Assembly (NCBI RefSeq): GCF_013415485.1
Contig: NZ_JACBXS010000001.1
Coordinates: 1 to 64,000 of the forward strand
Direction: 5' to 3'
Source: Rhabdonatronobacter sediminivivens
Lineage (GTDB): Bacteria; Pseudomonadota; Alphaproteobacteria; Rhodobacterales; Rhodobacteraceae
Length of the DNA: 64,000 nucleotides
Below, in pieces: positions 55,687 to 62,581 of the stretch; positions within the stretch are counted from its first letter, which is position 1; every line of letters starts with the position of its first letter. The translations under genes and the position numbers were made by a program. Below the pieces are notes generated by a model that was not told the DNA's origin, searched no databases, and saw only the letters and a list, made by a program, of their open reading frames with translations.

Positions 55687-55763
55687 CTTCATCTTGCCCG
55701 AAATACTCGCGGGGAGGGGAGCAGCCCCGCACGGGGCGCGCTGGTGGGGGGCGGCAGCCCCCC
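55687..55763 (-). terminator. 3'-end hairpin repeat, copy 4 (between binding-protein and ATPase genes)
   Basis: Starts CTTCATCTTGCCCGAAATA on the plus strand; stems GCCCCG-CA-CGGGGC and GGGGGGC-GGCA-GCCCCCC (55746-55763). It begins 9 bp after the binding-protein stop, inside an operon, so here it would cause attenuation or mRNA processing that leaves more binding protein than membrane parts. Confidence 0.65.
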
Positions 55764-55772
55764 TTGCCATCG

Positions 55773-56780
55773 TCACTCCATGCTCAGGCTGCCGTCATCG
55801 GGCAGAAAGGCATCGGTGAAGAACCGCGCCGGGTCAGGCTCGGTATTGAACTCATAGGTCATGGCGATCTGGTCCAGCGAACTGGCAAAGCGGTCGGCAT
55901 CGATATTGCCCAGCCCGTTCTCCATCACCCAGTCGGTCAGGATATTGTCGCGCAACGCGATCTCCAGCCGCTCCACTTCCAGATCCTGATCCAGGGCCGG
56001 GTTGCGGCTGGCAATGGCGGCCACGCCCGCGGCCGGATCGGCAGCGGCATCGCGCACCCCATGGGCCAGCGCACGCAGGAAGCCGGTGACCGCCTCGGGG
56101 TTGGCCTCGGCGAAATCGGTATTCACGATCACCACATTGCCATAGAGGTCCAGCCCGTAATCGGCCATCAGCAGCACGGTCATGTCCTCGGGGTCGATGC
56201 CCAAGCGGACCGTGTTCAGGTATGAGGTGAAGCTGAAGCCCGTCACGGCATCGACATTGCCTTCGGCCAGCGACGGTTCACGCGTTGGAAAGCCCACCGG
56301 CTCGATGGTGATGCTGTCCACATCCAGCCCCTGCGCCTCGGCAAAGACGGGAAACTGCGCCCAGGCCCCATCGGGGGGCGGCGCGCCCAGTGTGCGTCCC
56401 TCCAGATCCGCAGGCTCTTCGATCCCCAGCGACTTGCGGCCCACGATGGCAAAGGCGGGCTTGTCATAAAGGACCATGACACCGGTCACGGGGGCATCGG
56501 GGTTTTGGTCAATGAACTTGATCAGGCTGGCCATATCGGCAAAGCCCATGGGATAGGCCCCGGTGGCCACTTTCGGGATGGCATCGAGCGAGCCCTGCCC
56601 GGCGCTGATCTCGGCGCTCAAGCCCTCGGCCTCCAGGTGGCCGTTGTCGATCGCCAGAAAATAAGGCGCCGAGGGCCCCTCGAATCGCCAATCGAGCGCG
56701 AAATTGATATGGGTCTGCGCCAGCGCGGGCACGGCCAGCACCGAAGCGCCCAGCGTTGCCAGAAGAAGCGGTCGGTTCAC
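55773..56780 (-). CDS. ABC transporter substrate-binding protein, NMT1/THI5-like
   Basis: A 335-residue periplasmic binding protein. A cleavable signal (MNRPLLLATLGASVLAVPALAQ) is followed by NFALDWRFEGPSAPYFLAIDNGHLEAEGL and GAYPMGFADMASLIKF, the NMT1/THI5-like fold. That family binds thiamine or pyrimidine precursors, riboflavin, sulfonates and others. I see no thiamine riboswitch upstream, so the ligand stays open. The start codon is GTG at 56780 with AGGAGG about 9 nt upstream. A perfect 21-bp palindrome 155 bp upstream is a likely operator. Confidence 0.9.
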   Translation of the reverse strand: MNRPLLLATLGASVLAVPALAQTHINFALDWRFEGPSAPYFLAIDNGHLEAEGLSAEISAGQGSLDAIPKVATGAYPMGFADMASLIKFIDQNPDAPVTGVMVLYDKPAFAIVGRKSLGIEEPADLEGRTLGAPPPDGAWAQFPVFAEAQGLDVDSITIEPVGFPTREPSLAEGNVDAVTGFSFTSYLNTVRLGIDPEDMTVLLMADYGLDLYGNVVIVNTDFAEANPEAVTGFLRALAHGVRDAAADPAAGVAAIASRNPALDQDLEVERLEIALRDNILTDWVMENGLGNIDADRFASSLDQIAMTYEFNTEPDPARFFTDAFLPDDGSLSME

Positions 56781-56934
56781 AAGCTTGTCCTCCTGTTGTC
56801 GGTCCGGTTCCTTGTTATCCTACAGCCGCATCCGCGCACGTCCAAACTGCGCATCGGACGGGTTATCCCGGCACCATGGTCCAATTCTGTGGCAAATGCT
56901 GATATTTTTGGCAATACCGATAAAGGATGAACGA

Positions 56935-56955
56935 TTTTCAGGATATTCCTGAAAA
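56935..56955. promoter_or_regulatory. Perfect 21-bp palindromic operator upstream of the NMT1-type ABC operon
   Basis: TTTTCAGGA-TAT-TCCTGAAAA has two fully complementary 9-bp arms around a 3-bp centre. It lies 155 bp upstream of the binding-protein start in an AT-richer stretch that probably contains the promoter. The regulator is not identifiable and is not encoded next door. Confidence 0.65.
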
Positions 56956-56977
56956 CGCAGCCCGAAACTGCGCGCAA

Positions 56978-57032
56978 ACCGCCCCCCGGACGCAGCGCCC
57001 ACCCACCCACCCCGCTGCGCCCGGGGGGCGGT
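56978..57032 (-). repeat. Long hairpin with G-quadruplex motif in the loop, unit 1
   Basis: Outer arms ACCGCCCCCCGG (56978-56989) and CCGGGGGGCGGT (57021-57032) pair over 12 bp. After one mismatch the inner arms CGCAGCG/CGCTGCG pair over 7 bp. The 15-nt loop CCCACCCACCCACCC is, on the minus strand, GGGTGGGTGGGTGGG, a very stable type of parallel quadruplex. Confidence 0.85.
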
Positions 57033-57367
57033 GGGACGGTTCAACCGGCTGCGCCCCACCCGCGACGGTTTCCACGCCATCACCCGAAGCGACGATCCCT
57101 TTCCGGCCCCGGGAAGCTGACGCAAACCCCTGAGCCACCGCCCTTGGCGCCGCAATGGCCGGATGTCCGTCAAACTGAAAGGCGCAAAAGGGCTCTGCAG
57201 CATCCGCATGGGATCACGGCCCCACCGTTGCACGCGGGTTCCAGGCTCACCCGTGTCCGTGTCAGGTCTTTTCGGACACCCGCATCACAGCCTGCACAGA
57301 CGCCATGGCGGCTCTCACGCCCGGGTCCGGGCGACCTTGTTCAGATTGTCTGAAGGCAGCCGCCCCC

Positions 57368-57394
57368 CTGTCCAGTGCGTCACGCACTGGACAG
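57368..57394. repeat. Perfect 27-bp palindrome
   Basis: CTGTCCAGTGCGT-C-ACGCACTGGACAG has 13-bp complementary arms around one base. It directly abuts the left arm of the second G-quadruplex hairpin. It could form a hairpin in either strand's transcript; no U-tract follows. Confidence 0.8.
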
Positions 57395-57443
57395 CGCCCC
57401 CGAGGCGCGCAGGGTGGGTGGGTGGGCGCGGCTCGGGGGCGCT
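57393..57443 (+). repeat. Long hairpin with G-quadruplex motif in the loop, unit 2 (downstream of typA)
   Basis: Outer arms AGCGCCCCCGAG (57393-57404) and CTCGGGGGCGCT (57432-57443) pair over 12 bp; after one mismatch CGCG pairs with CGCG. The loop contains GGGTGGGTGGGTGGG (57412-57426) on the plus strand. The plan matches unit 1, but the G-rich strand is reversed. It begins 44 bp after the typA stop. Confidence 0.85.
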
Positions 57444-57486
57444 TGTGCACCGCGGGCCAGAGGCCCAGGGCGCGGAAGTGACGTGC

Positions 57487-59307
57487 TCAGCCGGCGGCGC
57501 GGGCCTGGCGCTTGCGTTCATGGGGGCAGAGGAACCGCTTGCGTAGGCGCACGGCCTTCGGCGTGACCTCGACCAGTTCGTCGTCGTCGATATAGGCAAT
57601 GGCCTGTTCCAGCGACATCTGCACCGGCGGGGTCAGCTTCACTGCATCATCCGTGCCCGAGGCGCGCACGTTGGTCAGCTTCTTGCCCTTCAGCGGGTTC
57701 ACTTCCAGATCGTTGTCGCGCGAATGCTCGCCGATGATCATGCCCTGATAGACCGGGTCCTGGGGATTGATGAACATCCGCCCGCGGTCTTCGAGGTTCC
57801 ACAGCGCATAGGCCACCGCGGTGCCGTCCTCCATGGAAATCAGCACCCCCTGGCGCCGCCCCGGAATGGTCCCCTTGTAGGGCGCCCATTCATGGAACAC
57901 GCGGTTCAGCACCCCGGTCCCGCGCGTGTCGGTCAGGAATTCGCCATGATAGCCGATCAACCCGCGCGAGGGCACATGCGCGACGATGCGCGTCTTGCCA
58001 GCGCCAGCGGGCTTCATTTCCACCAGATCGCCGCGGCGCGCGCCGGTCAGCTTTTCGATCACCGCGCCGGTGAATTCGTCATCCACATCGATGGTGACTT
58101 CCTCCACAGGCTCCAGCCGCTGGCCGCCTTCATCGCGGATCAGCACGCGCGGGCGTGAGATCGACAGCTCGAACCCCTCGCGGCGCATGTTCTCGATCAG
58201 GACGCCCATCTGCAATTCGCCGCGCCCGGCCACGTCAAAGGCCTCGCCACCCGGGGTGTCGGTCACCTTGATGGCGACATTGACCTCGGCCTCGCGCATC
58301 AGGCGTTCGCGGATCACGCGTGACTGGACCTTGGAGCCATCGCGCCCGGCCAGCGGCGAATCATTGATGCCGAAAGTCACGCTGATGGTGGGCGGGTCAA
58401 TGGGCTGAGCGGGCAGCGGCGTGTCGACCGAGACATCGCAGAGCGTGTCGGCCACGGTGGCCTTGCCCATCCCGGCCAGGGTCACGATATCCCCGGCCTC
58501 GGCCACCTCGATCGGGGCCTGGCCCAGACCGCGGAAAGCCAGCACCTTGGTCACGCGGAATTGTTCCAGCCGCGCCCCGTCCCGCGACAGCGCCTTGAGC
58601 GTATCGCCCGCCTTCAGCCGCCCCGATTCGACCCGGCCGGTCAGGATGCGGCCCAGATAGGGATCGGCCGAAAGCGTGGTCGCCAGCATGCGGAACGGCT
58701 CACCTGCGCGGGCCACCTGCGCCGGCGCGGGCACATGCGCCACCACCAGATCGAACAGCGCGCGCATGTCCTGGCGCGGGCCGTCCAGTTCGGTATCGGC
58801 CCAGCCATTGATCCCGCTGGCATAAAGCACCGGGAAATCCAGCTGGTCGTCATCGGCGCCCAGATTGGCGAACAGGTCGAACACCTCGTCCAGTGCGCGG
58901 TCGGGTTCGGCGGCGGGCTTGTCCACCTTGTTGAGCACGACGATGGGCCGCAGCCCCAGCGCAAGTGCCTTGGAGGTCACGAATTTCGTCTGCGGCATGG
59001 GGCCTTCGGCGGCATCGACCAGCAGCACCACACCATCGACCATGGACAGGATCCGCTCCACCTCGCCGCCGAAATCGGCGTGGCCGGGGGTGTCCACGAT
59101 ATTGATGCGCGTGTCGCCCCATTCGACCGAGGTGCATTTGGCAAGGATGGTGATCCCGCGTTCGCGTTCGATGTCATTGCTGTCCATCGCGCGTTCGGCC
59201 ACCGCCTGCCCTTCACGGTAGACGCCCGATTGTTTCAGAAGCTCATCCACCAGTGTGGTCTTGCCATGGTCGACATGCGCGATAATCGCGATATTGCGAA
59301 GGTCCAT
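57487..59307 (-). CDS. typA: Ribosome-associated GTPase TypA/BipA
   Basis: A 606-residue translational GTPase linked to ribosome assembly and stress. G1 [15 protein letters not shown], switch region [29 protein letters not shown] (G3) and NKVD (G4) occupy the G domain; the C-terminal domain has the TypA-specific [19 protein letters not shown] and [19 protein letters not shown]. The length matches the family. It is flanked downstream by the hairpin-rich region and appears to be a single-gene unit. Confidence 0.97.
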   Translation of the reverse strand: MDLRNIAIIAHVDHGKTTLVDELLKQSGVYREGQAVAERAMDSNDIERERGITILAKCTSVEWGDTRINIVDTPGHADFGGEVERILSMVDGVVLLVDAAEGPMPQTKFVTSKALALGLRPIVVLNKVDKPAAEPDRALDEVFDLFANLGADDDQLDFPVLYASGINGWADTELDGPRQDMRALFDLVVAHVPAPAQVARAGEPFRMLATTLSADPYLGRILTGRVESGRLKAGDTLKALSRDGARLEQFRVTKVLAFRGLGQAPIEVAEAGDIVTLAGMGKATVADTLCDVSVDTPLPAQPIDPPTISVTFGINDSPLAGRDGSKVQSRVIRERLMREAEVNVAIKVTDTPGGEAFDVAGRGELQMGVLIENMRREGFELSISRPRVLIRDEGGQRLEPVEEVTIDVDDEFTGAVIEKLTGARRGDLVEMKPAGAGKTRIVAHVPSRGLIGYHGEFLTDTRGTGVLNRVFHEWAPYKGTIPGRRQGVLISMEDGTAVAYALWNLEDRGRMFINPQDPVYQGMIIGEHSRDNDLEVNPLKGKKLTNVRASGTDDAVKLTPPVQMSLEQAIAYIDDDELVEVTPKAVRLRKRFLCPHERKRQARAAG

Positions 59308-59456
59308 TGAATTGTCCGTTGATGCTGCGACGCAGCGCTTAACAGTTTCCCGGACAAAAGGCCAGCATTTAGCCGCAGGGGCGTGATATCCCCCGCGGCC
59401 ATGTGGTGATTGGCTTTATCGCTGCCGCCAGCCGCCCCTTTTCGGGGCCGCGCGGG

Positions 59457-60626
59457 TCAGCCCTCGTCCCGTCCGATCAATGCGCGGGCCTGCGCCACCC
59501 AGTTGTCGCGCGTGGCGCGGCCCTTGAAGCCTTCGGTATGCTCGTCCATCCAGGCGATCTCGGCCTCGGTCCAGTCAGCGATCTGGTCGAAATGCCAGTA
59601 TCCCATGTCATTGAGGACAGATTCCAGCTTCGGCCCGATCCCGGTGATCTTTTTCAGGTCATCGGCACCGCCATCGCGCGGGGCGGCCATGCCCACGGGG
59701 CGCGCCTGTTCCATGTCGATGCGCGGTTCCACAACGGCTGCGGGCGGGGCCAGATCGGCGGGCGGCGACGTCGGAATGTCATCGCCCGGGTGCAGCGTGT
59801 CGCGCGTATCGGCGGTGGGGTGGCCCGCGCCGGCGGGCGCCTCGGTCGGCACGGCGCGGCGATAGAGGTGCCATGTGGCATGGCCCAGCACCGGCAGCAC
59901 CACCAGGAGCCCCAGAAACAGCGGAATCATCGCGGCAAACACCGCCACGCCAATCACCGCGGCCCATTTCAGCATGGTGATGTGGTTGGAGCGCACGACC
60001 TCGGCGCTGGTGATCATGGCGGTGACGAAATCCACGTCCCGGTCCAGCAGCATCGGCAATGAGGCCACGGTGATGGTGAACAACGCCAGCGCCACGGACG
60101 CCCCGACAACAGAGCCCACGATGACCATCATGAAACCCGCGCCGGAGAACAGCATGCCCAGCGTTTCATAGCCGATGCCCGAGAGCGAAAAGAAGATTGC
60201 GAAAATGCCGCGCGCCAGGATGATCCAGAAGCCGAAGACGATCAGCACCGTCACCGCCATCAGCAACAGCTGTTCATTGCCGCGCCCGCGCAGCGCGCCC
60301 AGGATGCCGGGCCAGTCCATTTTCTCGCCCGCTTCGCGGCGGCGGCTGACCTCATAGAGCCCCACGGCGGCAAAGGGGGCAAGCAGCGGGAACCCGGCGG
60401 CGATGGGCAGGAACCAGGCCGCCTGCCCCTGTCCGATCAGCCCGAAATAAAGGCCGATCCCGCCGAGCGTATAGAACGCGGCAAAGAACAGGCCAAAGGC
60501 CGGAACCGCCTTGAAATCCTCCCAGCCCTTCTGCAGCGCGGTGCGCAGGTCGTCTTCGGTCAGATCCCTGGCGACCTGCACCTGCAGCGGCACCGCAGTC
60601 TGGCGTGACGTATCTGTCATGGACAT
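59457..60626 (-). CDS. DUF2189 integral membrane protein fused to a helix-hairpin-helix domain
   Basis: A 389-residue protein with two parts. Residues about 1-265 are a DUF2189 membrane domain with some six hydrophobic helices (WEDFKAVPAFGLFFAAFYTLGGI, PLLAPFAAVGLYEVSRR). After a Pro/Ala/Asp-rich linker (about 270-330) comes a cytoplasmic helix-hairpin-helix-like domain, DDLKKITGIGPKLESVLNDMGYWHFDQIADWT. That module also occurs at the C-terminus of some alphaproteobacterial NuoE proteins and of L21-related proteins. The ATG at 60626 has GGAGG 8 nt upstream. The function is unknown; a membrane-anchored nucleic-acid or protein-binding role is possible. Confidence 0.8.
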   Translation of the reverse strand: MSMTDTSRQTAVPLQVQVARDLTEDDLRTALQKGWEDFKAVPAFGLFFAAFYTLGGIGLYFGLIGQGQAAWFLPIAAGFPLLAPFAAVGLYEVSRRREAGEKMDWPGILGALRGRGNEQLLLMAVTVLIVFGFWIILARGIFAIFFSLSGIGYETLGMLFSGAGFMMVIVGSVVGASVALALFTITVASLPMLLDRDVDFVTAMITSAEVVRSNHITMLKWAAVIGVAVFAAMIPLFLGLLVVLPVLGHATWHLYRRAVPTEAPAGAGHPTADTRDTLHPGDDIPTSPPADLAPPAAVVEPRIDMEQARPVGMAAPRDGGADDLKKITGIGPKLESVLNDMGYWHFDQIADWTEAEIAWMDEHTEGFKGRATRDNWVAQARALIGRDEG

Positions 60627-60880
60627 GAATAACCCTCCTCTACCCTTCCAGAGGATAGAAAACGCCATGCGGCCAAGGCAACAGCTTTGTTGCGTCCGGC
60701 AAGGGTTTCGGGGCGCCCGGCGCGGGGGACGGGCTGATTTTTCAGCGCAGCCCCGCGCGGGCATGGGGGCGCTGCGCGTCCCCGGGCGATGTCACACAGG
60801 CCGTGCAGATCGGCACTGGACCTTGGCCCGCGGGCGCGTCAGGGTAAGCTGCCGGGCCAGGGCCGGTTTCGGGGTCTTTC

Positions 60881-62101
60881 ATGCGACTGCTGATCTCTTT
60901 CGCCGCGCTGTTCCTTTCGGTGGTGCTGCTGCAACTGGGTCTGGGGGGTGTGGCGCCGCTGGATGCCCTTTCGGGGGCGCATCTGGGGTTCACGCCGGGG
61001 CAGATCGGCATCCTGGGCTCGGCCCATTTTGCGGGGTTCTTCATCGGCTGCTGGTGGGCACCGCGCCTGATGGGCGAGGTCGGCCATTCCCGCGCCTTTG
61101 CGGCCTTCGCCGCGGCGGGCACCATCGGGATCCTCGCGCATATGCTGATCATCGACCCCTATGCCTGGGCGCTGATGCGGGTGGCCTCGGGGGTGGCGGT
61201 GGCAGGGTGCTACACCATCATCGAGGCCTGGCTTCAGGCCAAGGTCACCAACGAGACCCGGGGCCGGGCCATGGGGGTCTACAGGGTGGTCGATATTCTG
61301 GGCAGCCTGGGCGCGCAGTTGCTGATCGCGGTGCTGGAGCCGGCGTCCTATGTCTCTTACAACCTGCTGGCGCTGCTGTGCTGCGCGGCCCTGTTCCCGC
61401 TGGTGCTGACCCGGGCGAAGGGGCCCGCCACAGGGGCCGCGCCCCGGCTGCGGCCACGTCTGGCGTGGGAGCGCTCCCCCCTGGCGGCGGCGGGGGTGGT
61501 GGTATCGGGGATCACCGGGGCCGCCTATCGGATGGTCGGACCGCTTTACGGGATTTCCGTGGGCCTCGCAGCGGATCAGATCGCCCTGTTTCTGGCCGCC
61601 TATGTCCTGGGCGGCGCGGTGGCACAGGTGCCCATGGGCTGGCTGGCGGACAAGTATGACCGCCGCGTGGTGCTGATCTGGCTGTCGGTGGCCTCGGCGC
61701 TGGCTTGCGGGCTGAGTATCGCCAGCACCGAAGGCGGGGTGATTGCGATCTTCCTGGCCGCCGGTTTCTTCGGCTTCACCACCTTTCCGATCTATTCGGT
61801 CTCGGCCGCCCATGCCCATGATTTCGCCGGTGATGACGAACGGGTGGAACTCTCGGCGGCGCTGATGTTCCTCTATGCCGTGGGCGCCATTGCCAGCCCG
61901 GTGATTGCAGCACTGCTGATCGGGCGCTTCGGCGCGGCGGGCATGTTCGTCTTCCTGGGGCTGTCACATGTGGTGCTGGTGGTGTTTGGCGTGATGCGGA
62001 TGCGGATGCGCCCCAGCCCCGGCGCCGATGCCCGCACCCGCTACACCTATGTGCCGCGCACGTCCTTTCTGATCGGTCGGCTGTTGCGGCGGCGCAAGTA
62101 A
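60881..62101 (+). CDS. MFS transporter, YcaD-like
   Basis: A 406-residue carrier with twelve hydrophobic segments. Family features include LGILGSAHFAGFFIGCWWAPRLM-type helix 2, VASGVAVAGCYTIIEAWLQAKVTNETRGRAMGVY after helix 4, and the second-half A-motif MGWLADKYDRRVVLIW. These match the YcaD/CTR-like group of uncharacterised MFS proteins. The substrate is unknown. It is divergent from the DUF2189 fusion gene across a 254-bp gap in which I see no specific element. Confidence 0.85.
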   Translation: MRLLISFAALFLSVVLLQLGLGGVAPLDALSGAHLGFTPGQIGILGSAHFAGFFIGCWWAPRLMGEVGHSRAFAAFAAAGTIGILAHMLIIDPYAWALMRVASGVAVAGCYTIIEAWLQAKVTNETRGRAMGVYRVVDILGSLGAQLLIAVLEPASYVSYNLLALLCCAALFPLVLTRAKGPATGAAPRLRPRLAWERSPLAAAGVVVSGITGAAYRMVGPLYGISVGLAADQIALFLAAYVLGGAVAQVPMGWLADKYDRRVVLIWLSVASALACGLSIASTEGGVIAIFLAAGFFGFTTFPIYSVSAAHAHDFAGDDERVELSAALMFLYAVGAIASPVIAALLIGRFGAAGMFVFLGLSHVVLVVFGVMRMRMRPSPGADARTRYTYVPRTSFLIGRLLRRRK

Positions 62102-62143
62102 GGGGGTGCCTGGCCCCCCCCTTCGCACCCCCTTCGCACGGCC

Positions 62144-62386
62144 TCAGGCATGATCGCGCAGCATGCGCGCGATTTCATCCTTCAGGCGCATGCGCTCGCG
62201 GCGCATCTCGGTCTCATGCTGCTCGCTCACCGGCTCCACCATGGTCTCGGCGCGGTGAATGGCACGATTGAGATCGTGGTATTCCTCGGCCAGCTTGCGG
62301 AAATGGGCGTTCTCCAGCTTCAGACCATGCAGCTTGTCTGCGGCTTCGGGGAATTCCTCGGCCAGTTCGTGGGGGGTATGGGACAT
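62144..62386 (-). CDS. YdcH/DUF465 family small protein
   Basis: An 80-residue highly charged helical protein. LAEEFPEAADKLHGLKLENAHFRKLAEEYHDLNRAIHRAE followed by LRKERMRLKDEIARMLR-like sequence is the DUF465 (YdcH) pattern, a two-helix coiled coil. The function is unknown. GGAGGA lies upstream of the ATG. It is convergent with the MFS gene and divergent from purF. Confidence 0.9.
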   Translation of the reverse strand: MSHTPHELAEEFPEAADKLHGLKLENAHFRKLAEEYHDLNRAIHRAETMVEPVSEQHETEMRRERMRLKDEIARMLRDHA

Positions 62387-62581
62387 GTGTTGATCCTCCT
62401 GTCGCTACGTTTCACCGGCACCATATGAGCGCATGCAGCCCGCCACCTTGATCTGCCGCAAAGAAGTGCACAGGTCTCAGCCACCCACCCCCACGCCCCA
62501 TGTCGAGGCGACAGCGCGTGACAGTTCCGCAACGATCCGCTAATCCACCCCCGACAGCGGCAAAACCCAAAGGCTCGGTAC

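Larger units (their letters stand above)
56781..57486. other. 706-bp non-coding region rich in hairpins
   Basis: The gap between the ABC operon promoter and typA. It holds the ABC promoter region, the 21-bp palindrome at 56935, two long hairpins with G-quadruplex loops, and at least four further perfect dyads: GTGTCCG/CGGACAC (57253-57279), CGCCCGG-GT-CCGGGCG (57318-57333), TTCAGA-TTG-TCTGAA (57340-57354) and a 27-bp palindrome at 57368-57394. Open frames across it have no ribosome site and no coherent protein pattern, so I call no gene here. Confidence 0.6.

Noticed and set aside
56781..56934. Thiamine (TPP) riboswitch upstream of the THI5-like binding protein
   Set aside because: None of the conserved TPP core segments such as CTGAGA or ACCTGAT is present in the right order.
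57163..57546. 127-codon open frame downstream of typA
   Set aside because: It crosses the palindromes, the G-quadruplex hairpin and the typA 3' end, has no ribosome site, and shows no protein-like pattern.
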